Below are positions 27,087 to 34,996 of a DNA stretch of 38,183 nt, in pieces. The notes under the pieces are model-generated. The model ran no database searches, was not told where the DNA came from, and saw nothing but the letters and a program-made list of their open reading frames with translations. The stretch's first letter is position 1. Each line of letters starts with the position of its first letter. The DNA comes from Rhodothermales bacterium. Lineage in GTDB: Bacteria > Bacteroidota > Rhodothermia > Rhodothermales > JABDKH01. The position numbers and the translations under genes were made by a program. The stretch lies in the NCBI GenBank assembly GCA_013002165.1, contig JABDKO010000241.1, forward strand, positions 1 through 38,183, written 5' to 3'.

Positions 27087-27404
27087 GTGCCATACTCCGT
27101 TTACGTGATAGAACTTGATAAAGCCGTACGTCAGGTCAGCCGTTTCAGGAAAGCGAACCCCGACTCATCACCCCTGAAACCATCTTTCTATGTGGGCTGC
27201 ACTGCCCGCACTCCGGAGGTGCGATTCGAACAGCACCTCAACGGATATAAGGGCAATAGCTATGTGAAGCGCTTTGGAAAACGATTGCGTCCCGACCTGT
27301 ATCAAAAGTACAATCCGATCAAAACACGGGCGGATGCCGAAGAGCTGGAAGAATATGTCGCGTTGCGGCTTCGCGCTGAAGGCCACGGCGTCTGGTTCAA
27401 CTAG
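27087..27404 (+). CDS. GIY-YIG superfamily single-domain protein
   Basis: A 105-residue protein starting at GTG. The GIY-YIG nuclease pattern can be followed: SVYVIEL at 4-10 for the first strand, FYVGCTA at 34-40 for the YIG strand, then the helix with R46 and H50 (TPEVRFEQHLNGY), and an acidic helix ADAEELEEYVALRL at about 83-96 that would supply the metal-binding Glu. The insertion between the two strands is longer than in UvrC-type domains. There is no partner domain, so the substrate (DNA repair, restriction or other) cannot be told. It overlaps no neighbour and converges on the gene ending at 27409. Confidence 0.72.
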   Translation: MPYSVYVIELDKAVRQVSRFRKANPDSSPLKPSFYVGCTARTPEVRFEQHLNGYKGNSYVKRFGKRLRPDLYQKYNPIKTRADAEELEEYVALRLRAEGHGVWFN

Positions 27405-27408
27405 CGAT

Positions 27409-28176
27409 CTAGAAACCGGAGAAATCAGCTGGCCGTTTTTCAAAAAAGGCAGTAAAAGCCTCGCGTGCCTCCGGTGATTCAAGTCGACGTGCGAAGTGGT
27501 CCGTCTCCGTATCCATTACAGAGTTTATCTGTTCGCGAAGAGGAGCCCTGATCAGTTTCTTCGTCAACAAAACAGAAGCCAGGGGAAACGAAGAAATACG
27601 CGACGCAAACCTGCGCGCCTCGGTGTCAACCTCGTCACGTTCTACAATCTTGTTAACGAAGCCGCATCTCCAGGCGGTCTCTGATCCAAACGGACGGCCG
27701 GTCAGAAATAGTTCAGATGCCAGGTGAAGTCCAGCCAGACGGGGAACAAGCAGGCTCGATGCCGCCTCGGGAGACAATCCCAGGTTAACGAAAGGAAGCT
27801 GAAATCGTGCATCCTCGGCAACGACGACAATGTCGCAATGGAAAAGTAGCGTCGTCCCGATACCGATTGCACTGCCGTGAACCGCTGCAACTACCGGTTT
27901 AGACGTACCGGCGAGCTGCTTGATGAACTCAATCGGTGGATAATCGGATGATGATTTACCAAAGTCGAGAAAATCCCTTAGATCGTTACCAGCAGTGAAG
28001 TCGGCCCCGTTACCCGTTAGTACAATAACCCGGACGTCATCGTCGTGCTCTGACGTAGCAAGTGCTTCGGAAAGCGACTCGTACATTGAGGTGGTAAGCG
28101 CATTCTTTCGCTCGGGTCTGGATATTGTTATAGTGAGGATGCCATCCTCAATTTCAGTAATGATGTTTTCAGTCAT
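27409..28176 (-). CDS. Enoyl-CoA hydratase/isomerase family protein
   Basis: A 255-residue crotonase-fold enzyme. The oxyanion-hole segment is ADFTAGNDLRDF at 59-70, and the second loop is KPVVAAVHGSAIGIGTTL at 93-110. The LGLSPEAASS segment (E137) matches the pattern of delta3,delta2-enoyl-CoA isomerases better than the two-Glu hydratase pattern, so an isomerase role in beta-oxidation of unsaturated acyl-CoA is plausible. I chose ATG 28176; the frame is open to 28305, but the extra 43 residues are low-complexity and unlike the family. Confidence 0.88.
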   Translation of the reverse strand: MTENIITEIEDGILTITISRPERKNALTTSMYESLSEALATSEHDDDVRVIVLTGNGADFTAGNDLRDFLDFGKSSSDYPPIEFIKQLAGTSKPVVAAVHGSAIGIGTTLLFHCDIVVVAEDARFQLPFVNLGLSPEAASSLLVPRLAGLHLASELFLTGRPFGSETAWRCGFVNKIVERDEVDTEARRFASRISSFPLASVLLTKKLIRAPLREQINSVMDTETDHFARRLESPEAREAFTAFFEKRPADFSGF

Positions 28177-28303
28177 GTCATCTAAATTAGGGGAGGTATT
28201 ACGTCGTACGTGCGATGCACTTCCGGAGTTCAATGTACTATTCACTACACTGCCTCGATCGGTTACAGCCCGTCGCGGGAGAGGACAACATAATACACCT
28301 GTC

Positions 28304-30070
28304 ATGATTCGAACAATTACGAACTATCGGATACTGCCGACGACAATTTGCGCAGTCGCAGTCTTCCTGCTGATTCCGCTTTCCGTTCGAGGACAGGATA
28401 GCCAGACGATCGCACATGTTGTCACAGGCAGCGATAGTGAGTTACGACAACATCTCACTACCTACGCAGCAGATCGAGCAGCGCTGATGCGCAGATGGGA
28501 CGTTCCATACTCACCGAATCGAAGAGAACGGCTGCGCGCATTTTACAGCGGCTGGAGTAATTGGGCAGCCTCCCTGGATTACGATGGTCTCGGGCTGGAG
28601 GGAGCCATTGACCACACGCTCTTTACCAATTTGCTTGCGTATGAACTGAAGCTGCTGGAACGGGAAGAATCTCTGGCTGAAGAGATGGGGAGTCTGGCGC
28701 CTTTTGCAGGGTCAATCATCGATCTCCAGGAGAAGAGGAGAGCATTCGATTTTACTCCGGCGGAGGAAGCAGCAGAAACCCTTGCACAATTGCCATTAGA
28801 GATAAGCTACATTCGCGACTCTCTGGAGGTCGCACTTGACGCAGAGGAGGTACCCTCCAGAATCATTGCCCTGCGTGTCACGAACTGGATTTCCGACCTG
28901 ACTGATACCCTGGAGTCATGGTATTCGTTTTATGCCGGGTATGACCCGATTTTCACATGGTGGAACGAGCAGCCATACCAGAAAGCAACATCCGCCCTCG
29001 CGGACTACAGACAATTTCTCGAAGAGGAGATCATTGGTTTTCGAGATGGCGAGGACCCGCCCATTGTCGGCGATCCGATAGGTAAAAACGGTCTGGCCGA
29101 TGACCTGGCAAAGGAAATGATTCCATATTCACCGGAGGAGCTGATTGCAATTGCACAGACGGAATTTGCCTGGTGTGAACGTGAACTTCTCCTCGCATCA
29201 CGAGAACTCGGATATGGTGACGACTGGAGGGCGGCTCAGGAGTACGTGAAGTCTTTATACGTGGAACCGGGACAACAAATCGCACTCGTTCGAGACCTGG
29301 CATTTGAGGCTGTTGAGTTTCTTGAGAGCCGTGAGCTGGTTACGATTCCGCCGGTAGCCAAAGAGGTCTGGAGGATGGAGATGCTCAGTCCGGAACGACA
29401 GAAAATAGCTCCTTTTTTCCTCGGCGGCGAAGTGGTCCAGGTTGCCTTTCCTACGAACACGATGGAACATGCTGACAAGTTGATGTCGCTCCGCGGAAAC
29501 AACGAGCACTACTCACGTGCAGTTGTTCATCATGAGCTTATTCCGGGGCACCACCTTCAGGGTTTCATGACCAGTCGCTACAATGTGCACCGGCGGATCT
29601 TTGGAACTCCATTCTGGGGCGAGGGGTGGGCGCTGTACTGGGAGATGCTTCTATGGGATGAAGGTTTTCCGCAATCCGCCGAGGACAAGGTCGGCATGCT
29701 TTTCTGGCGAATGCACCGTGCTGCCCGGATCATCTTCTCACTTGGCTTTCATCTTGGCGAAATGACGCCGGAAGAAGCAATTGATTTTCTTGTGGACCGG
29801 GTTGGACATGAACGCGCAAACGCGACAGCAGAAGTTCGACGATCATTCAACGGAACCTATTCGCCGCTCTATCAGGCTGCATACATGCTGGGTGGGATTC
29901 AGCTCCGTGGACTACACACGGAACTGGTTTCATCCGGGAAAATGACCAACAGAGACTTCCATGACGCCATTCTTCAGGGAGGCAGGATGCCGATTGAGAT
30001 GGTTCGTGCACGACTGACCGGTCAGCCTCCAGGTGCCGATTTCGAATCGACCTGGCGCTTCTATGATTAG
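28304..30070 (+). CDS. Secreted DUF885 metallopeptidase-like protein
   Basis: A 588-residue exported protein with a signal peptide at about 1-31 (cleavage after SVRG-QD). The DUF885 signature is present: HELIPGHHLQ at 410-419 as candidate metal site, then FWGEGWALYWEMLLWDEGF with the probable further ligand Glu, and RMHRAARIIFSLGFHLGEMTPEEAIDFL. The closing SPLYQAAYMLGG segment is also typical. Members are predicted zinc-dependent carboxypeptidase-like enzymes. I start at ATG 28304 since it gives a signal peptide; the frame is open back to 27995 but runs antisense through the enoyl-CoA hydratase gene. Confidence 0.9.
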   Translation: MIRTITNYRILPTTICAVAVFLLIPLSVRGQDSQTIAHVVTGSDSELRQHLTTYAADRAALMRRWDVPYSPNRRERLRAFYSGWSNWAASLDYDGLGLEGAIDHTLFTNLLAYELKLLEREESLAEEMGSLAPFAGSIIDLQEKRRAFDFTPAEEAAETLAQLPLEISYIRDSLEVALDAEEVPSRIIALRVTNWISDLTDTLESWYSFYAGYDPIFTWWNEQPYQKATSALADYRQFLEEEIIGFRDGEDPPIVGDPIGKNGLADDLAKEMIPYSPEELIAIAQTEFAWCERELLLASRELGYGDDWRAAQEYVKSLYVEPGQQIALVRDLAFEAVEFLESRELVTIPPVAKEVWRMEMLSPERQKIAPFFLGGEVVQVAFPTNTMEHADKLMSLRGNNEHYSRAVVHHELIPGHHLQGFMTSRYNVHRRIFGTPFWGEGWALYWEMLLWDEGFPQSAEDKVGMLFWRMHRAARIIFSLGFHLGEMTPEEAIDFLVDRVGHERANATAEVRRSFNGTYSPLYQAAYMLGGIQLRGLHTELVSSGKMTNRDFHDAILQGGRMPIEMVRARLTGQPPGADFESTWRFYD

Positions 30071-30084
30071 AATGTCATTGCAGT

Positions 30085-30759
30085 CTAATTGCCAGATTCG
30101 CCGCCACGCTTCTCGCTTTGCAGCCATTCCACGGCCCGGTGCGTCAGTGCCGCCGTCGAATCGAGTGACAGCTTCTGCTTGATTCGTCTGCGATAGGTCT
30201 CTACTGTCTTTGGACTGATATGCATTGCGTCGCCGATCTCACGCGTAGATTTTCCGCGACCCTGCATCTCGAAAACCTGTAGCTCGCGGTCAGTTAATCT
30301 TCCCAGACTCGAAGTTGCCGTAAGGCTGTCGCCACGCGCAAAGCCAGAGAGAATTTGTGAGTTCATTCGCTGTGATAGATAAAACCCGCCATCAAGTACT
30401 GTCTGAATTGCATGTACGAGTCTGGATTCGACCTCATTCTTCATCAGGTAGGCCCGTGCGCCGGCCCGTAGCGCCCGTTCCGCGAAAAGTGCCTCGTCGT
30501 GCATCGAGACCACAACAACGTGTATCTCAGGATTTTCGGAATGCAGTTGTTTGACCAGTTCAATCCCGCTTGCGCCATCCAGAGATATATCAGCTATGAC
30601 AAGGTGAGGCCTGTGAGTCGCAATTCCCGACAATGCTTCGGCAACGGAACTCGCCTCGCCACACACTTCAAGTTGATCCTCGCGATTCAAAAGATACTTG
30701 TATCCAAGGCGCATGATCGGATGATCATCAACAACAAATATTTTTCTCGATTTACCCAT
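30085..30759 (-). CDS. NarL/LuxR-family response regulator
   Basis: A 224-residue two-component regulator. The receiver domain has the acid pair in VVDDHP (D11, D12), the phosphorylated D57 in LVIADISLDG, and the K of YLMKNEVE. The C-terminal LuxR-type HTH reads LTDRELQVFEMQGRGKSTREIGDAMHISPKTVETYRRRIKQKL. Its ATG overlaps the end of the histidine kinase gene by 8 bp, so the two are translationally coupled and certainly a pair. The targets are unknown. Confidence 0.95.
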   Translation of the reverse strand: MGKSRKIFVVDDHPIMRLGYKYLLNREDQLEVCGEASSVAEALSGIATHRPHLVIADISLDGASGIELVKQLHSENPEIHVVVVSMHDEALFAERALRAGARAYLMKNEVESRLVHAIQTVLDGGFYLSQRMNSQILSGFARGDSLTATSSLGRLTDRELQVFEMQGRGKSTREIGDAMHISPKTVETYRRRIKQKLSLDSTAALTHRAVEWLQSEKRGGESGN

Positions 30760-32533
30760 TCGTACCTACCTGACAATGCGGGATAAAGCAGCGCACTTCC
30801 GTTCCACCGTAGATGCTCGGTCCCAGTTCCAGTCGCGCACCTATCAATCGCGCGCGGTATTTCATGGTTGGCAGGCCCATGCCCTCATCGAGTGAATAAT
30901 CGGGCAGCCCGTTACCATCGTCTGCGATTGACAATTCACATTCGTCGCCGTTGCGCGCGAAGGTAATGACGACAAGTTTGGCGCCAGAATGTTTCACTGC
31001 ATTGGTCAATGCTTCTTGCGTTATCCAGTAGACTTGCATAGCGGTTCTGGAATCAACACGCGGAAGATTTTCATGGGCCGAAAGAGTCACAGTCATTTTC
31101 GAGATCGTTTCCGTGTCGGATGCAAGTTTCTCCAAAGCTGGAATCAGACCATCGTCCTCAAGCTTGACCGGATTTAATCCGCGTGCCAGGGCTCGTGCCT
31201 GTTCGACACCGGAATTTGCAAGCGCAACTATCTGTTCAAGCTGACTAGCGCTTACCTCTTTTCCGCTCGAAGCGTCCTGCTCGAGCGCTCGCGATAACAT
31301 GGCGATACCCGTCATTAAAGAGCCGAGCCCATCGTGCAAATCTCTACCGATACGCCGGCGCTCCTCCTCTTGAGTATGGATGACCTGCTGTTCGAGTCGA
31401 CGCTCATGTGTTAAATCGCGAACAATGGTCAGTACCGTTTCATCTTCTGCGGGGACTATGCGGGCTTCAAAGAACCGTTTCTCATTCAGGCGCTCAATAT
31501 CGAGAGAATACTCGACTGTCTCCGACACTCTGGTCTGCAGCACCTTTCGGATAACGTCGATCATATCTGAATACAGCGGTTCTGGCAGCGTATTCTTCAA
31601 GCTGTTACCGATGATCTCCCCGGGCGAAATAGCTAACTGTGACTCATCCTTGGCCACGAAATGCAGGTAATAGCCATCCTTCGAAATCCAGAACACAAGG
31701 TCTGGCAGAGCTTCTATGATGGCACGGTTGATCCGTTCGCTCTTAACAAGCGCATTTTGCGCATCGATTCTCTTGGAGATGTCGCGGACGTGAATCAGGA
31801 GGGCCGGCTCATGTCCATAGAAGAATTTATTAGCACGCAGTTCTACCGGAATTATCTGTCCATCTGATCGAAGGCTCTGTCCGTTGATCTGCTTAATATT
31901 ACCACTGACCAATTCATTGAATCCGAGGTTGACCTCCGATCGTTGTTCTTCCGGAACCAGTGACGAGACGTGTCTGCCGATAAGCTCATCTCTGGTCAGA
32001 TCATGCAGCTTGCACGCTGCCGGATTTACATCAAGGACCTTTCCACTAAGGCTTTCAATAAATATAGCGTCGGGTGAATTCTCGAAAACAGTTCGAAATC
32101 GGACTTCACTTTGCTGCAGTTCATCATGGATCCGCACCCGTGCAGTTATGTCCTGGACGTGTGCGTGGATTCCGACCACCTCATCATCGACCAGGTCAAG
32201 TTCAACCGATTGTTCGACGAACTTGCGTGAACCGTCCTTGCATCGAATCGCGAACTCTATATGCGTGACATGCAATTTTTTCTTGACCTGATGTATATAG
32301 AAAGAGATCAAGTCTCGTCGAAAGGCCTCGTCAATGAGATACGTAAAATGCATCCCATTGAGGTCTTCCGCGGAGTATCCGGTAAGCTCTTCTGCAGCCG
32401 GGCTTACATACACAAACTTCCCGGTGCGGTCCGCCCTGAACATTACGTCGCTTCGATTCTTTTTCGAAACGACATCATCAGGCGATACCAGGGCTTCGGA
32501 AGTTCTGTCCATGGGGTCATCTTTGTTTGCCAT
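30752..32533 (-). CDS. Soluble triple-PAS sensor histidine kinase (HisKA_3)
   Basis: A 593-residue kinase with no membrane segment or signal peptide, so it senses inside the cell. Three PAS domains: about 27-130 (with a PAC motif), 140-252 and 265-378. The HisKA_3 dimerisation domain has the phospho-acceptor H400 in RRRIGRDLHDGLGSLMTGIAML. The ATPase domain shows the N box QEALTNAVKHSGA (506-518) and the G boxes DDGNGL and GMGLPTM. This NarX/DesK-class pattern fits the NarL-type regulator encoded downstream. The PAS ligands, possibly flavin, haem or redox signals, cannot be read from the sequence. Confidence 0.94.
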   Translation of the reverse strand: MANKDDPMDRTSEALVSPDDVVSKKNRSDVMFRADRTGKFVYVSPAAEELTGYSAEDLNGMHFTYLIDEAFRRDLISFYIHQVKKKLHVTHIEFAIRCKDGSRKFVEQSVELDLVDDEVVGIHAHVQDITARVRIHDELQQSEVRFRTVFENSPDAIFIESLSGKVLDVNPAACKLHDLTRDELIGRHVSSLVPEEQRSEVNLGFNELVSGNIKQINGQSLRSDGQIIPVELRANKFFYGHEPALLIHVRDISKRIDAQNALVKSERINRAIIEALPDLVFWISKDGYYLHFVAKDESQLAISPGEIIGNSLKNTLPEPLYSDMIDVIRKVLQTRVSETVEYSLDIERLNEKRFFEARIVPAEDETVLTIVRDLTHERRLEQQVIHTQEEERRRIGRDLHDGLGSLMTGIAMLSRALEQDASSGKEVSASQLEQIVALANSGVEQARALARGLNPVKLEDDGLIPALEKLASDTETISKMTVTLSAHENLPRVDSRTAMQVYWITQEALTNAVKHSGAKLVVITFARNGDECELSIADDGNGLPDYSLDEGMGLPTMKYRARLIGARLELGPSIYGGTEVRCFIPHCQVGTNG

Positions 32534-32782
32534 CTATTTAATTTAAGCGAAACCACCCCTCAAGTGCATCCCGGATTTTGCAAATGAATTATGCGATCTG
32601 TTCTGAATCGATCAAATACATATGGTAGCCGTTGACTTCAGTTCAGCCTTATCCGGGAAGCACAATGGAAATCCTGCTGCTGATTCTGGCTAAGGATGTG
32701 AAAGTCCGATGAGTGTGCAACACGCTCCTACGAAAGCGTAAAACCTGATCCGCGCTAATAAATATTCAGGTAAGCTGCTGCA

Positions 32783-34102
32783 ATGACCCAGCCTTCTCCC
32801 CACATAGTTGTCCTTGGGGCCGGTTTTGGTGGCCTGTCGTTCTGCCGGTCGTATCGTGGTCCGGGGAATATCACGCTGGTGGACAAACAGAATCACCATC
32901 TATTTCAGCCCCTTCTGTATCAGGTCGCGATGTCCGGTTTGTCAGCACCTGAGATAGCGGCTCCCATCCGGTCGATTGTTTCTCGCCAGAAACACATTAC
33001 AGTCCTGATGGATGAAGCTGTTGACGTGGATCTGGAAAACAATAAACTCATCCTGTCTGCCGGCACACTGCCCTTCGATTTTTTGATTCTCGCGCTGGGT
33101 GGCGTCACATCTTATTTCGGCAGAGATGACTGGTCACAAATAGCACCCGGTTTGAAGACTCTCGAGGATGCTATGACCATGCGCCACAAAATTCTTTTGT
33201 CGTTCGAAAAAGCGGAGAACACGAGCGATGAAACAGAAAGAAATCGACTGACAACGATAGTCGTCGTGGGTGGCGGACCTACCGGAGTCGAGCTGGCAGG
33301 TGGCATGGCGGAGTTGACCAATCACGTATTTAAGAGAGACTTTCGACGAATCGACCCCCGGCAGTCCCGGATTCTTCTGGTAGAAGGGGGTAGCCGGATT
33401 CTGAGCACTTTTCCGGAAGTCCTGTCCCGGAAAGCAGTTGAACAGCTGCAGGACCTTGGCGTGGAAGTGCGGACCGACACAATGGTATCTGAGATAAGCG
33501 ATGACAGAGTTACTTTCGATGACGGCAGTACTATAGAAACGCGAAATGTATTGTGGGGTGGGGGTATCCGGGCAAATCCCCTTGCAGATAAGATAAAATC
33601 TGAAAAAGACCGTAGCGGTAGACTTCATGTGTCGCCCGATCTGTCTCTCCCTGCCCACCCAAACGTGTTTGCGATAGGAGATATAGCCCATGTCACGTCG
33701 GGTGATTCCGAGGTGCCGGGAGTCGCACCGGCAGCTCAACAAATGGGTCGCTTTGTCGCAAAACACATCCGAAAAATCGCTGAGGGTAAGGAGTCGCAAG
33801 ACACGTTCCAGTACAAGGATAAAGGTACGATGGCAACGATCGGTCGTCGACGCGCCATAGCATGGATAGGTCGCCTTCATCTAAGCGGGATTGTCGCCTG
33901 GTTAAGCTGGCTCCTTGTACACCTGATAACACTGATCGGATTTCGCAACAAATTGCTTGTCCTGACACAGTGGTTCTACAACTACGCTACGTTCAGCAGG
34001 GGCGCAAGGATTATTGTTTCCAGTTCGGATGATGTCCATCGTGCAGTCGAAAAATCGCCGGGCAATCCAGATCCAATACAGGCCGCTCTCTCAGACTCGT
34101 AG
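32783..34102 (+). CDS. ndh: Type II NADH dehydrogenase (NDH-2)
   Basis: A 439-residue flavoenzyme that passes electrons from NADH to quinone without pumping protons. FAD-binding GAGFGG at 12-17; NADH-binding VVGGGPTGVELAGG at 161-174; second FAD contact NVFAIGDIAHV near 295, followed by the AQQMGR quinone-site region. The C-terminal 80 residues contain a hydrophobic membrane-contact segment (IVAWLSWLLVHLITLIGFRNK). ATG start. It is divergent from the sensor kinase; the 249-bp gap has no obvious consensus promoter. Confidence 0.93.
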   Translation: MTQPSPHIVVLGAGFGGLSFCRSYRGPGNITLVDKQNHHLFQPLLYQVAMSGLSAPEIAAPIRSIVSRQKHITVLMDEAVDVDLENNKLILSAGTLPFDFLILALGGVTSYFGRDDWSQIAPGLKTLEDAMTMRHKILLSFEKAENTSDETERNRLTTIVVVGGGPTGVELAGGMAELTNHVFKRDFRRIDPRQSRILLVEGGSRILSTFPEVLSRKAVEQLQDLGVEVRTDTMVSEISDDRVTFDDGSTIETRNVLWGGGIRANPLADKIKSEKDRSGRLHVSPDLSLPAHPNVFAIGDIAHVTSGDSEVPGVAPAAQQMGRFVAKHIRKIAEGKESQDTFQYKDKGTMATIGRRRAIAWIGRLHLSGIVAWLSWLLVHLITLIGFRNKLLVLTQWFYNYATFSRGARIIVSSSDDVHRAVEKSPGNPDPIQAALSDS

Positions 34103-34153
34103 TCCAGTCACGTCATGAAATACCTGTCGATTCTGTTCAAACACCTTCGACTG

Positions 34154-34171
34154 GGTTGAAGACTTCCAACC
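34154..34171. terminator. Weak stem-loop after ndh
   Basis: GGTTG and CAACC arms enclose AAGACTTC, which can itself pair in part. It lies between the converging ndh and hemolysin III genes, without a T-tract. Confidence 0.25.
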
Positions 34172-34197
34172 GTGATCAACTTCCGGATTGCAGTCCT

Positions 34198-34842
34198 CTA
34201 GAACGCATACAGAAAGACGGCAACAAAGTGACAGGCCGTTCCTGCCAGCACAAAGAGGTGCCAGATGAAGTGAAAGTACTTGATCTGATCCATGGCGAAG
34301 AAGATGACTCCCACAGTGTAGAAAAAACCTCCTGCTGCAATCCATATCAACCCTGCGAAGGGCATCAACGCGAGCATGGGTTTAATCGCCAGAATTATCG
34401 TCCAACCCATAAGCAGGTAGATCGCAACTGATGTTTTGGGATACTTGATTCCCGTGGCCAGCTTGAAGATAATTCCAGCCAGCGCCATGCTCCAGACGAC
34501 ACCCAGCATGGTCCAGCCGAATGTGCCGTTCAGGACACCCATAGTGAACGGCGTATATGTACCCGCAATCAGTACGTAGATGGCTGTGTGGTCGACAATT
34601 TGAAATATTGACTTGAGTTTTGTTCTGGGCAGCGCATGGTACACTAATGATGAGAGATAAAGCAGGATTGCGCTACCAATAAATACTCCGGCTCCGACCG
34701 CCGGCATTAAACCATGGCTAATAGCGGTTGAGATTAGAAACGGAGCGGCAATGATGGCGAGGACTAATCCTGCACCATGGCTGATGCTGTTTGCAATCTC
34801 TTCCGAGATCGATTGCGGTCTTCTCAAGTCGGTCGTGTACAA
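34198..34842 (-). CDS. Hemolysin III family (PAQR) membrane protein
   Basis: A 214-residue protein with seven membrane helices. PAQR motifs are present: EEIANSISHGAG near the start, SLVYH (H69), DHTAIYVLIAGTYTPF (D84, H85), and HFIWHLFVLAGTACH near the end (H191, H195). These His residues form the metal site of the family. The bacterial members are linked to membrane homeostasis; true haemolytic activity is doubtful. The start codon is TTG (34842), as no ATG fits the conserved N-terminus. A palindrome lies directly upstream at 34848-34860. Confidence 0.9.
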   Translation of the reverse strand: MYTTDLRRPQSISEEIANSISHGAGLVLAIIAAPFLISTAISHGLMPAVGAGVFIGSAILLYLSSLVYHALPRTKLKSIFQIVDHTAIYVLIAGTYTPFTMGVLNGTFGWTMLGVVWSMALAGIIFKLATGIKYPKTSVAIYLLMGWTIILAIKPMLALMPFAGLIWIAAGGFFYTVGVIFFAMDQIKYFHFIWHLFVLAGTACHFVAVFLYAF

Positions 34843-34847
34843 CGTAA

Positions 34848-34860
34848 AATACCTGGTATT
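34848..34860. promoter_or_regulatory. 13-bp palindrome before the hemolysin III start
   Basis: AATACC-t-GGTATT is perfect and lies 5 bp upstream of the TTG start on the minus strand, where a bound protein or leader hairpin could block translation or transcription. The remaining bases to 34996 show nothing else. Confidence 0.3.
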
Positions 34861-34996
34861 CTGTTTGCTGAAGAAACATCAACTCCGCCCGATCGATGTG
34901 CGTTCCTCATGAGACCCGATTCCTGTCACGGTCGGCAAGCTGCGAATCGGAGACGCCAGTACATCGCAGGAGTCGTGCAGTCAACTCTTTCCCGTA

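Noticed and set aside
27995-28303. N-terminal extension of the DUF885 protein
   Set aside because: It runs antisense through the enoyl-CoA hydratase gene and would bury the signal peptide.
33134-33880. A 248-codon minus-strand open frame inside ndh
   Set aside because: It is antisense to an intact NDH-2 gene and shows no recognisable protein pattern.
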